From Streptomyces sp. NRRL B-24085 (GTDB taxonomy: Bacteria > Actinomycetota > Actinomycetes > Streptomycetales > Streptomycetaceae), in NCBI RefSeq assembly GCF_001282115.1, contig NZ_LJBR01000137.1, forward strand, positions 1 through 40,016: 40,016 nt of DNA, read 5' to 3'. Positions 30,698 through 39,048 of this stretch are shown here, one piece after another. The stretch's first letter is position 1. Each line of letters begins with the position of its first letter. A program made the position numbers and the translations under genes. The notes below the pieces were generated by a model, which saw nothing but the letters and a program-made list of their open reading frames with translations, was not told the DNA's origin and made no database searches.

Positions 30698-32390
30698 AGA
30701 TCTGAAGAAGAGAGGCGGCCGGGGATTTCCCGCGGGCATTCTCGGCCACGAGACCGACCGGGTGGTGTTCGGTGTCACCGCCGTCATCACCCTGGCCTTC
30801 GTGATCTGGGGCTGGGCGGCGACGGACTCCCTGGAGGACGTCTCCACCACCATGCTGAACGGGCTGATCCACAACGGCGGCTGGGCCTTCATGCTGGCCG
30901 CCTCGTGCTTCGTGGTGTTCGCCCTGTGGCTCGCGATGAGCCGCTACGGCCGCATCCACCTCGGCTCCGAGGGCGAGGAGCCCGAGTTCAGGACGGTGTC
31001 CTGGGTCGCGATGATGTTCAGCGCCGGCATGGGCATCGGCCTGATGTTCTACGGCGTCAGCGAACCCCTCTCGCACTACGCGACCCCGCCCCCCGGCACC
31101 GACCCCGCCAACTCCGGTGAACGCATGGAGACGGCGATGGCCACCACCCTCTTCCACTGGACGCTGCACCCCTGGGCGATCTACGCGGTGGTCGGGCTCG
31201 GCATCGCCTACAGCACCTTCCGCAAGCGCCGGCGCCAGACCATCAGCGCCGTGTTCACCCCGCTCATCGGGGAGAAGCACGCGAACGGTGCCGTCGGCCG
31301 GGTGATCGACATCCTCGCGATCATCGCCACCGTCTTCGGCTCCGCGGCCTCCCTCGGCCTCGGCGCCCTCCAGATCGGCTCCGGCTTCCAGGAACTGGAC
31401 TGGATGGACGACGTCAGCACCGGCCTCCTTGTCGCGATCATCGCCGTGCTCACCCTGGCCTTCGTGCTCTCGGCCGTCTCCGGCATCGAGCGGGGCATCC
31501 AGTGGCTGTCCAACACCAACATGGTGCTCGCCCTGATCCTCGCCGTGTTCGTGTTCGTCGCGGGGCCCACGATCATCGTCCTCGACCTGCTGCCCACCTC
31601 GATCTTCTCCTACCTCGGCGACCTGCCCCAGCTCGCCGGCCGCACCGAGGCCAGCGGCGGCAAGGGCGTCGCGGACTGGCTCGGCAGCTGGACCGTCTTC
31701 TACTGGGCCTGGTGGATCTCCTGGACGCCCTTCGTCGGCATGTTCATCGCCCGCATCAGCCGCGGCCGCACCATCCGCCAGTTCGTCGGCGGCGTCATCC
31801 TCGTGCCCAGCACCGTCAGCCTCGTCTGGTTCGCGATCTTCGGCGGTACGGCCATGAAGCTGAAGGAGGGCGACGCGCTCGGCGGCGAGGACACCCCCGA
31901 AGGGCAACTCTTCGGCGTCCTCCAGGAGTTCCCCGTCGCCACCGTGACCAGCCTGCTCGTGATGATCCTGGTCGGCATCTTCTTCGTCTCCGGCGCCGAC
32001 GCCGCGTCCATCGTGATGGGCACGCTCTCCCAGAAGGGCGCCCTCGAACCGGGCCGGTTCGTCGTCGTGTTCTGGGGTGTGGTCACCGGAGCGGTCGCCG
32101 CGATCATGCTGCTCGTCGGCAGCGGCCAGGGCGACGCGCTCACCGGCCTGCAGAACCTCACGATCCTGGCCGCCGCGCCCTTCGTCCTCGTGATGATCGG
32201 CATGTGCGTCGCCCTCATGCGCGACCTGCGCCGGGACCCGGTGATCGTGCGCGGCGAGATGGGCTCCGAGGCCGTCGAACTGGCCGTGATCGAGGGCCAC
32301 CGGAAGTACGACGGCGACTTCGGGATCCAGATCGGTCCGGGCCCCGGCACCGAGACGGAGGGCGACCCGCTGGGCCACGACCACGGCTGA
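30690..32390 (+). CDS. BCCT-family (betaine/carnitine/choline-type) transporter
   Basis: This 566-aa integral membrane protein has twelve helices. BCCT landmarks are WVAMMFSAGMGIGLMFYGVS (helix 3, glycine-rich substrate stretch), LHPWAIYAVVGLGIAYS, VFYWAWWISWTPFVGMFIAR with the aromatic substrate box, ISRGRTIRQF and SGADAASIVMGTLSQ. These carriers import glycine betaine or related quaternary amines for osmoprotection or catabolism. Acidic and histidine-rich residues at the C-terminus (GDPLGHDHG) may be part of an osmosensing tail, as in BetP (inference). The ATG at 30690 is chosen over the GTG at 30681. The start is buried in the inverted repeat at 30603-30697. A terminator follows 13 bp after the stop codon. 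Confidence 0.92.
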   Translation: MTEDLKKRGGRGFPAGILGHETDRVVFGVTAVITLAFVIWGWAATDSLEDVSTTMLNGLIHNGGWAFMLAASCFVVFALWLAMSRYGRIHLGSEGEEPEFRTVSWVAMMFSAGMGIGLMFYGVSEPLSHYATPPPGTDPANSGERMETAMATTLFHWTLHPWAIYAVVGLGIAYSTFRKRRRQTISAVFTPLIGEKHANGAVGRVIDILAIIATVFGSAASLGLGALQIGSGFQELDWMDDVSTGLLVAIIAVLTLAFVLSAVSGIERGIQWLSNTNMVLALILAVFVFVAGPTIIVLDLLPTSIFSYLGDLPQLAGRTEASGGKGVADWLGSWTVFYWAWWISWTPFVGMFIARISRGRTIRQFVGGVILVPSTVSLVWFAIFGGTAMKLKEGDALGGEDTPEGQLFGVLQEFPVATVTSLLVMILVGIFFVSGADAASIVMGTLSQKGALEPGRFVVVFWGVVTGAVAAIMLLVGSGQGDALTGLQNLTILAAAPFVLVMIGMCVALMRDLRRDPVIVRGEMGSEAVELAVIEGHRKYDGDFGIQIGPGPGTETEGDPLGHDHG

Positions 32391-32402
32391 TCCCGGTGTG
32401 GC

Positions 32403-32432
32403 CGGAGGAGGCGAGCCCGTCCGCCTCCTCCG
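32403..32432 (+). terminator. Hairpin terminator downstream of the BCCT gene
   Basis: Perfect 11-bp arms (CGGAGGAGGCG, 32403-32413, and its complement, 32422-32432) surround the 8-nt loop AGCCCGTC. The hairpin starts 13 bp after the stop codon. No T-tract is present. Confidence 0.8.
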
Positions 32433-32601
32433 CGCGCCGCGGTCACACCCGCTCCGACCGGTCCCCCTTCGACCACGCGTACGCCGCGGCGCCGGGCCGC
32501 GCCACCAACTCCCCCCGGCCGTCCGGCGGTTCCGCCGCCCCGCGGCGGCGGAATGAGGCATGTCGCGCTCAGAACGGCCCAAAGCCGGGAATACTCACAC
32601 C

Positions 32602-33630
32602 ATGTCTGCCGCATACGCGACCTTCGGCCTGGCACCGGCGATGCGTGCCGGTGGAGTTCTCGCCAACGGTGACGTCCAGGTGCACCGGGACTTCGTCGAC
32701 TTCATCGTCGACGGCCGCCCGCTCCTCTTCCAGCTCTCCGACCTCGACGCCGTCTCCCCCCTCGCCTCCGACGTCCCGCCCGCCATCTTCACCGCCCAGG
32801 TCCGCAGCCTGCTGGGCGAGACGGACGCCCCGCTTCCGAGCGGTCGGCATGTCATCTACGGCTGCCCCGAGTGCGCGGACCTCGCCTGCGGTGCCGTCAC
32901 CGCCGTCATCGAGCGGGACGGCGACGACTTCATCTGGCGGGACTTCGCCTGGCAGACCGCCGAGGCCGTGGATCTCCGGCTCAACGGCTACCACGGCATC
33001 GGGCCGTTCCGTTTCCGGGGCGCCGAGTACCGGGCGGCGCTCGCCTCCCTCCTCCGGGACGCCGGCGAGGCCGAGGGTGCGCGCCGCCGCGTCCTGCTCA
33101 TCGGCGCCCGTGTCGCCGTCCTCGCCAAACTGGCCGCCGCCCTGCGCACCATCGGCATCGGCGCCGACATCACCCGCGAGGTGGGCGACGTCCCCGCCGA
33201 CGAACTGCGCGGCTACGGCGCCGTCGCCTTCGGCCGCGCGGTCACCGAGGACGAACGAGCCGCCGTACGCCGCTCGTTCGCACGCGCCGGCGTCGAGGTG
33301 GCGTACGTCGACGGTCTCGCCCCGATCGTCCCGCTGCTCGTGGCTCAGATAGAACACGCCCTGGACCGCAGCCCCGTCGAACAGCGCCGGCTGACCCGGC
33401 TGGTGGCCGCCGACGGCGAGGCGGGCGTCGAGGTCACCTCGCCCTGCCGGGTCCGGCTGACGGCGTACCGCCTGGACCGGCTGTACCGCACCCACGCCCA
33501 GGAGGTCTTCGACGGCGTCCTGGAGGCGGGCCGGCACCGGATCGCCCTGGACGCCAAGGCGGTCAAGGGGGAGTCGTTCGTGGTGGCGCGGACGTCGACA
33601 AGTGTGCTGGTGGAGGCGATGGCCCACTGA
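32602..33630 (+). CDS. Conserved two-domain protein of unknown function (oxidoreductase-like annotation)
   Basis: This 342-aa cytosolic protein has an N-terminal beta-rich domain (about 1-150). It contains a striking cysteine cluster: YGCPECADLACGAVTAVIER has three cysteines in a C-x2-C-x5-C arrangement, which could bind zinc or form a redox centre. The C-terminal half starts RRVLLIGARVAVLAKLAAAL and looks Rossmann-like, followed by FGRAVTEDERAAVRRSF and a predicted helical end. Streptomyces relatives are called oxidoreductases, but I see no confirmed nucleotide-binding GxGxxG motif, so the function is open. The ATG at 32602 follows TACTCA by 4 bases, a possible leaderless start. Single gene between a terminator and the ABC-F gene. 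Confidence 0.7.
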   Translation: MSAAYATFGLAPAMRAGGVLANGDVQVHRDFVDFIVDGRPLLFQLSDLDAVSPLASDVPPAIFTAQVRSLLGETDAPLPSGRHVIYGCPECADLACGAVTAVIERDGDDFIWRDFAWQTAEAVDLRLNGYHGIGPFRFRGAEYRAALASLLRDAGEAEGARRRVLLIGARVAVLAKLAAALRTIGIGADITREVGDVPADELRGYGAVAFGRAVTEDERAAVRRSFARAGVEVAYVDGLAPIVPLLVAQIEHALDRSPVEQRRLTRLVAADGEAGVEVTSPCRVRLTAYRLDRLYRTHAQEVFDGVLEAGRHRIALDAKAVKGESFVVARTSTSVLVEAMAH

Positions 33631-33662
33631 GAAGCGGGGAGCGTGCGGTCTCGGTCGGCCAT

Positions 33663-33668
33663 TAGGAT
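33663..33668 (+). promoter_or_regulatory. -10 element (TAGGAT) of the second ABC-F gene
   Basis: TAGGAT is the consensus HrdB -10 hexamer and ends 10 bases before the ATG at 33679. Transcription would start within a few bases of the start codon (leaderless or nearly so). No good -35 is visible. Confidence 0.45.
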
Positions 33669-33678
33669 CGACGGTCTG

Positions 33679-35322
33679 ATGACTGCCACCCTCGTCGCCA
33701 AGGACCTCGCCGCCGGCCACGGCGACCGCTCCCTGTTCAGCGGGCTCGACCTCGTGGTCGCGCCCGGAGATGTGATCGGCCTGGTCGGGGCCAACGGCGC
33801 GGGCAAGTCCACGCTGCTCAGGATGCTCGCGGGCCTGCTCACCCCCGAGGAGGGGGAGCTCCGGCTCTCCCCGCCGACGGCCACCGTCGGGCACCTGCCC
33901 CAGGAGCCGGAGCGGCGCCCGGGGGAGTCCGTGCGCGCGTTCCTCGCCCGCCGTACCGGGGTCGCCGAGGCCCAGCGGGTGATGGACGAGGCGACCCAGG
34001 CCCTGGTCGACGGGGCCCCCGGCGCCGACGACGCGTACGCCACCAGCCTGGAGCGCTGGCTGAACCTCGGCGGCGCCGACCTCGACGAACGGGCCGAGGA
34101 GGTCGCCGACTCCCTCGGCCTCGCGGTCGACCTGGACCAGCCCATGACCTCCCTCTCGGGAGGCCAGGCGGCCCGGGCCGGTCTCGCCTCCCTCCTGCTC
34201 TCCCGCTACGACGTCTTCCTCCTCGACGAGCCCACCAACGACCTCGACCTGGACGGCCTGGAGCGCCTGGAGCGGTTCGTGAAGGGCCTGCGCGCCGGCA
34301 CGGTGGTGGTCAGCCACGACCGCGAGTTCCTCACCCGCACGGTCACCAAGGTCCTCGAACTCGACCTGGCCCAGCAGCGGATCACCCTCTACGGCGGCGG
34401 CTACGAGGCCTACCTGGAGGAGCGCGAGGTCGCCCGCAGGCACGCCCGGGACGACTACGAGGAGTACGCCGACAAGCGGGCCGCCCTCCAGGACCGCGCG
34501 CAGATGCAGCGCTCCTGGATGGACAAGGGCGTGAAGAACGCCCGCCGCAAGGCGAGCAACGACAACGACAAGATCGGCCGCAAGTTCCGCAGCGAGGCCA
34601 GCGAGAAGCAGGCCGCGAAGGCCCGCCAGACCCAGCGCATGATCGAACGCCTCGACGTCGTCGAGGAGCCGCGCAAGGAGTGGGAACTGCGCATGGAGAT
34701 CGCCTCGGCCCCCCGCTCGGGCGCGGTCGTCGCGACACTGCGGGACGCCGAGGTGCGCCACGGCGACTTCGTGCTCGGCCCGGTGTCCCTCCAGATCGAC
34801 TGGGCGGACCGGGTGGCGGTCACCGGCGCGAACGGCGCCGGCAAGTCCACCCTGCTCGGCGCCCTGCTGGGCCGGGTCCCGCTGACCTCCGGCCAGGCGT
34901 CCCTCGGCTCCGGCGTCCTGATCGGCGAGGTCGACCAGGCCCGCGAGCTGTTCCACGGCGAGGAGTCCCTGCTGGACGCCTTCTGCGCGGCGGTTCCCGA
35001 CACCGAACCGGTGGAGGTCCGCACCCTGCTCGCCAAGTTCGGCCTGAAGTCCGACCACGTCACCCGCTCGGCGGCGACGCTGTCACCGGGGGAGCGGACG
35101 CGGGCGGCGCTGGCCCTTCTCCAGGGCAGGGGCGTCAACCTCCTGGTCCTGGACGAGCCGACGAACCACCTCGACCTGCCGGCCATCGAGCAGCTGGAAT
35201 CAGCGCTGGACGCCTACGAGGGCACCCTCCTCCTGGTCACGCATGATCGCCGGATGCTGGACGCGGTCAGGGTGACCAGGAGGCTGGAGGTCTCATCGGG
35301 CAAGGTGACTGAGACTCCCTAG
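33679..35322 (+). CDS. ABC-F family ATPase (second paralogue)
   Basis: This 547-aa protein has duplicated ABC domains and no membrane helices. Domain 1 has Walker A GANGAGKST (about 37-45), signature SLSGGQAARAG, Walker B VFLLDEPTNDLDL and switch VVSHDREFL. The linker (about 245-335) is very rich in R, K, E and Q and includes ARRHARDDYEEYADKR, the arm that reaches the ribosomal tRNA site. Domain 2 has GANGAGKST, TLSPGERTRAA and LLVLDEPTNHLDL. It differs clearly from the ABC-F at 5574 in linker and motifs, so the two are not a recent duplication. The function is ribosome protection or translation quality control. It has a short leader, in contrast to the other gene. Confidence 0.9.
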   Translation: MTATLVAKDLAAGHGDRSLFSGLDLVVAPGDVIGLVGANGAGKSTLLRMLAGLLTPEEGELRLSPPTATVGHLPQEPERRPGESVRAFLARRTGVAEAQRVMDEATQALVDGAPGADDAYATSLERWLNLGGADLDERAEEVADSLGLAVDLDQPMTSLSGGQAARAGLASLLLSRYDVFLLDEPTNDLDLDGLERLERFVKGLRAGTVVVSHDREFLTRTVTKVLELDLAQQRITLYGGGYEAYLEEREVARRHARDDYEEYADKRAALQDRAQMQRSWMDKGVKNARRKASNDNDKIGRKFRSEASEKQAAKARQTQRMIERLDVVEEPRKEWELRMEIASAPRSGAVVATLRDAEVRHGDFVLGPVSLQIDWADRVAVTGANGAGKSTLLGALLGRVPLTSGQASLGSGVLIGEVDQARELFHGEESLLDAFCAAVPDTEPVEVRTLLAKFGLKSDHVTRSAATLSPGERTRAALALLQGRGVNLLVLDEPTNHLDLPAIEQLESALDAYEGTLLLVTHDRRMLDAVRVTRRLEVSSGKVTETP

Positions 35323-35328
35323 GGGCGC

Positions 35329-35370
35329 GGGGAACTGCGCGACCAGCCCCGACGGACCCGCGCAGTCCCC
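35329..35370. terminator. Bidirectional hairpin of a recurrent Streptomyces intergenic element
   Basis: GGGGAACTGCGCG (35329-35341) and CGCGCAGTCCCC (35359-35370) form a 12-bp stem with a 1-nt bulge and a 17-nt loop. It lies between the convergent ABC-F and tex stop codons. The sequence AGGGGCGCGGGGAACTGCGC is, to my knowledge, a motif seen in very many Streptomyces intergenic regions, usually at transcript ends. Confidence 0.75.
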
Positions 35371-35378
35371 CACCACCG

Positions 35379-37754
35379 CTACCGCCCCTTCTTCGGGGAA
35401 TCCAACAGCCCGGCCTTCCGCAGAGCATCCGCCATCGCACTGTTGGCAGGCGCGGCCGCCGACCGCTGTTGCTGCTGACGCGGTTGCTGCCGCTGCTGAG
35501 GCGGCCGCCCGCCCCGCTGGGGCTGACGCCGTTCCCCACCGGAGGACTTGGCCTGCGCCTCGTCGTCCAGCCGCAGCGTCAGCGAGATCCGCTTGCGCGG
35601 GATGTCGACCTCCAGAACCTTCACCTTGACGATGTCACCCGGCTTGACGACATCCCGCGGATCCTTGACGAACGTCTTCGACAGCGCGGAGACATGCGCC
35701 AGACCGTCCTGGTGGACGCCGACGTCGATGAACGCCCCGAAGGCCGCCACGTTGGTCACGACACCCTCCAGCACCATCCCGGCGACCAGGTCGGAGATCT
35801 TCTCGACGCCCTCCTTGAAGGTGGCCGTCCTGAAGGCGGGCCGAGGGTCGCGCCCCGGCTTCTCCAGCTCCTTGAGGATGTCGGTCACGGTGGGCAGACC
35901 GAACGTCTCGTCGACGAAGTCCTGCGGCCTCAGCGACCGCAGCACACCGGTGTTGCCGATGAGGGAGGCGACCTCCTGCCCCGCGGTCTTCACCATCCGC
36001 CGCACCACCGGGTACGCCTCGGGGTGCACGCTGGAGGAGTCCAGCGGGTCGTCGCCGCCCCGGATCCGCAGGAAGCCCGCGCACTGCTCGTACGCCTTGG
36101 GCCCCAGTCGCGCCACCTTCTTCAGCTCGGTGCGGGACTTGAACGGGCCGTTCGCGTCGCGGTGCGCCACGATGTTCTCGGCGAGCCCGGACGTGATTCC
36201 GGAGACCCGGGCGAGCAGGGGAGCGGACGCCGTGTTGACGTCGACCCCGACGCCGTTCACACAGTCCTCGACCACCGCGTCCAGCGAACGCGACAGCTTC
36301 ACCTCGGACAGGTCGTGCTGGTACTGGCCGACGCCGATCGACTTCGGGTCGATCTTCACCAGCTCGGCCAGCGGGTCCTGGAGCCGGCGCGCGATGGAGA
36401 CCGCTCCGCGCAGCGAGACGTCCATGTCGGGCAGCTCCTGCGAGGCGAACGCGGACGCCGAGTACACCGACGCGCCGGCCTCGGAGACCATCACCTTGGT
36501 GAGCTTGAGCTCCGGGTGCCTGCTGATCAGATCACCGGCGAGCTTGTCGGTCTCACGGGAGGCCGTGCCGTTGCCGATCGCGATCAGCTCGACCGCGTGC
36601 TCCTCGGCCAGCCGGGCCAGCTTCGCGATCGCCTCGTCCCACCGGTTGGCCGGGACGTGCGGGTGGATGACGTCGGTGGCGACGACCTTGCCGGTCGCGT
36701 CGACCACGGCGACCTTCACGCCGGTACGGAAGCCGGGGTCCAGGCCGAGCGTCGCGCGGGTGCCCGCGGGGGCGGCGAGGAGCAGGTCGCGGAGGTTGGC
36801 CGCGAACACGTTGACCGCCTCGTCCTCGGCGGCCGTCCGCAGGCGCAGCCGGAGGTCGATGCCGAGGTGCACCAGGATGCGGGTCCGCCAGGCCCAGCGG
36901 ACGGTGTCCGCCAGCCACTTGTCACCGGGCCGGCCGCGGTCGGCGATCCCGAACCGGTGGGCCACGATCCCCTCGTAGGACGAGGGTCCCTCGGTGGGCT
37001 CCTCCGGCTCCAGGACGAGGTCGAGGACCTCCTCCTTCTCGCCCCGCAGCATCGCGAGGATCCGGTGCGAGGGAAGGTCGGTGAAGGGCTCCGAGAAGTC
37101 GAAGTAGTCGGCGAACTTGGCGCCCGCCTCCTCCTTGCCCTCCCGCACCTTCGCGGCCAGCCGCCCGCGCACCCACATGCGCTCGCGGAGCTCGCCGATC
37201 AGGTCGGCGTCCTCCGAGAACCGCTCGGTCAGGATGGCCCGGGCACCGTCCAGCGCGGCCTGCGCGTCGGGTACGCCCTTGTCGGCGTCGACGAACGCGG
37301 CGGCCGCGGCGAGCGGTGCGACACCCGGGTCCCCTAGCAGGCCCTCGGCGAGCGGCTCCAGGCCCGCCTCGCGCGCGATCTGCGCCTTGGTGCGCCGCTT
37401 CGGCTTGAACGGCAGGTAGATGTCCTCTAGGCGCGCCTTGGTCTCCGCGCCCAGGATGCGCGCCTGGAGCTCCTCGGTGAGCTTGCCCTGCTCGCGCACC
37501 GAGTCGAGGATCGCGGTGCGCCGCTCCTCCAGCTCCCGCAGGTAGCGCAACCGCTCCTCGAGCGTGCGCAACTGCGCGTCGTCGAGCATCTCGGTCGCTT
37601 CCTTGCGGTAGCGGGCGATGAAGGGAACCGTGGAACCGCCGTCGAGCAGTTCCACGGCAGCCTTGACCTGCCGCTCCCGTACGCCGAGTTCCTCGGCGAT
37701 CCTGCCTTCGATCGACTTTGCGCTGCTGGACCCGCTGGACCCGGGTGTCGTCAC
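35379..37754 (-). CDS. tex: Tex-family RNA-binding transcriptional accessory protein
   Basis: This 791-aa protein has the full Tex order. A helical N-terminal domain ([37 protein letters not shown]) comes first. A YqgF/RNaseH-like domain follows at about 330-460 ([32 protein letters not shown]). Next are helix-hairpin-helix repeats (about 500-570: [20 protein letters not shown]) and an S1 domain at about 650-720 ([20 protein letters not shown]). Tex binds structured RNA and influences transcription and toxin or stress genes in other bacteria. The tail after S1 is unusually Q/R/P-rich ([14 protein letters not shown]), probably disordered. The GTG at 37754 ([10 protein letters not shown]) is chosen as the first start before conserved sequence. 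Confidence 0.93.
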   Translation of the reverse strand: MTTPGSSGSSSAKSIEGRIAEELGVRERQVKAAVELLDGGSTVPFIARYRKEATEMLDDAQLRTLEERLRYLRELEERRTAILDSVREQGKLTEELQARILGAETKARLEDIYLPFKPKRRTKAQIAREAGLEPLAEGLLGDPGVAPLAAAAAFVDADKGVPDAQAALDGARAILTERFSEDADLIGELRERMWVRGRLAAKVREGKEEAGAKFADYFDFSEPFTDLPSHRILAMLRGEKEEVLDLVLEPEEPTEGPSSYEGIVAHRFGIADRGRPGDKWLADTVRWAWRTRILVHLGIDLRLRLRTAAEDEAVNVFAANLRDLLLAAPAGTRATLGLDPGFRTGVKVAVVDATGKVVATDVIHPHVPANRWDEAIAKLARLAEEHAVELIAIGNGTASRETDKLAGDLISRHPELKLTKVMVSEAGASVYSASAFASQELPDMDVSLRGAVSIARRLQDPLAELVKIDPKSIGVGQYQHDLSEVKLSRSLDAVVEDCVNGVGVDVNTASAPLLARVSGITSGLAENIVAHRDANGPFKSRTELKKVARLGPKAYEQCAGFLRIRGGDDPLDSSSVHPEAYPVVRRMVKTAGQEVASLIGNTGVLRSLRPQDFVDETFGLPTVTDILKELEKPGRDPRPAFRTATFKEGVEKISDLVAGMVLEGVVTNVAAFGAFIDVGVHQDGLAHVSALSKTFVKDPRDVVKPGDIVKVKVLEVDIPRKRISLTLRLDDEAQAKSSGGERRQPQRGGRPPQQRQQPRQQQQRSAAAPANSAMADALRKAGLLDSPKKGR

Positions 37755-37848
37755 GATCCGGTACCGCCTTCTCACTGAGGTTGCGCGGCAATTGTGGCAG
37801 GCGGCACCGACAGTGGGGGATCAGGGCGCGGTCATCGGGCCGCGGTCG

Positions 37849-37980
37849 TCAGGCCCGGCGGCTCCGCGTGGAGCCGGACGCGCCGCCGAAGAGCCGGGCC
37901 AGTGCCCGGAAGGGCAGGGTGACCACGGTGGCGATGGCGCCACCGATCTGGCGCAGGACGTCTGCGATAGCGCGGAACAT
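37849..37980 (-). CDS. LPFR-motif small protein (43 aa)
   Basis: This 43-aa protein reads MFRAIADVLRQIGGAIATVV, then TLPFRALARLFGGAS and a basic tail GSTRSRRA. The LPFR core after an amphipathic hydrophobic helix is the signature of a named family of Streptomyces small proteins (LPFR motif small protein). It is probably membrane-associated or surface-active; the function is unknown. The ATG at 37980 is preceded by AAAGGGG at a good distance; the in-frame upstream starts add an unconserved stretch. It lies between tex and the SCO6745-family gene, all on the minus strand, with gaps of 94 and 85 bp. Confidence 0.75.
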   Translation of the reverse strand: MFRAIADVLRQIGGAIATVVTLPFRALARLFGGASGSTRSRRA

Positions 37981-38065
37981 GTGCATCCCCTTTCCTCTCC
38001 CGGCCACGGCGACCGGGACAGGACGGGTACCTCCAAGACGACCGGGCAATCTTCGGGGCCGGAAG

Positions 38066-38935
38066 TCAGCGCTTGCCGATCAGGTCCGCGGGATAGGCAC
38101 CCGCGGCCACCGCGGCCCGTGCGAAGCCCACCGCGAGCTCCGTCAGCCGCCGGACGCCCTCGGCCCCGAGGTGTTCGTACGGGGCCCGGTCCAGCCGGTC
38201 CGTCTCCGCCTCGATCTCCTCCCGCAGGGCGGCGCCCCGCTCGGTCAGTTCCCCGTCGGCGTCCAGCAGCCCGCGCGCGCGGAGCCGTCCGCGGGCCGCG
38301 TCCCACTCCTCCCGGGTCCAGCCGCGCGTGGTGAACACCCAGGACGGCGTCATGCCCCGGCCCGTCGCGGTGTGGGTCACCAGAGCCTCGAGACCGTCCA
38401 GTTCGGCGGACATCAGGGCGGCGAGATGGCCGTCGCCGCGGTGCTCGCGCAGCAGCGTCGCGGCGTGCCAGAACGCCAGATGGGGCTCGCCGGGAACCGG
38501 CAGGTCGGCGTGTGCCGAGTACAGCGGGCGCGCGGCGCGCGAACAGGCCTCCGCGGCCCGCAGCGCGAGCCGCGCCGCCTCGGCCATCCCGTCCGACGCC
38601 ACCGTGTCGTCCCCGAGCAGCCGGCGCAGGGTCGCGTCGACGGCACGCGCGCGTGCCGCGAGGACCTGTTCGGGCGTGGCGGTCCGCCACACGGCCGGCA
38701 CGTGCTCGGCCACCAGCTCGTACTTGTAGTTGTAGAACGCGGCCGTCACGGCCCCCGGGCCGACCGGACCCAGTGCGGCGGCCCGCACCGCGAAGTTGAC
38801 GGCCCGCGGGTGCGTGACGCCGATCGCGGCCAGCTCCTCGCCCAGCTCGGGGGAGAAGTAGTGCGCGGAGTGCAGCGAGTTGAGCGGGTTGTGACAGCGG
38901 CGGCCGGCGCGCGGTTCCAGGACGGCAGTAGTCAT
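38066..38935 (-). CDS. SCO6745-family protein (helical, DNA-binding-like C-terminus)
   Basis: This 289-aa protein begins MTTAVLEPRAGRRCHNPLNS and contains LHSAHYFSPELGEELAAIG, AAFYNYKYELVAEHVPAVW and a C-terminal winged-helix-like region (WTREEWDAARGRLRARGLLD; LTERGAALREEIEAETDRLD). I recognise it as the family named after S. coelicolor SCO6745, which is widespread in actinobacteria and of unknown function. The C-terminal part resembles MarR-type helices, so a regulatory or substrate-sensing role is possible but unproven. The ATG at 38935 is the only start before the conserved region. The gene is divergent from the GlxA-type regulator, 113 bp apart. Confidence 0.8.
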   Translation of the reverse strand: MTTAVLEPRAGRRCHNPLNSLHSAHYFSPELGEELAAIGVTHPRAVNFAVRAAALGPVGPGAVTAAFYNYKYELVAEHVPAVWRTATPEQVLAARARAVDATLRRLLGDDTVASDGMAEAARLALRAAEACSRAARPLYSAHADLPVPGEPHLAFWHAATLLREHRGDGHLAALMSAELDGLEALVTHTATGRGMTPSWVFTTRGWTREEWDAARGRLRARGLLDADGELTERGAALREEIEAETDRLDRAPYEHLGAEGVRRLTELAVGFARAAVAAGAYPADLIGKR

Positions 38936-39048
38936 GCCGAGCAGGTTACCGACCGCTTGGTATCCCGTCGTGGGGTGTGCCGGGCATGGCAGGAAAGGTG
39001 GGGAACTCGTCATTGCCGCCATCGCGGCACCGGCCAAGAATCGGGGAC

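Noticed and set aside
5574..35322. The two ABC-F genes as a recent duplication.
   Set aside because: Linkers, motif spellings (SGGQ/SPGE against SGGE) and lengths differ throughout; they are old, separate subfamilies.
37791..37813. A third damage-promoter-like site before tex (CTGTCGGTG-N8-CACAAT, minus strand).
   Set aside because: It deviates at two of the informative positions, one in each half; too weak to list, although its place about 50 bp before the tex start is suggestive.
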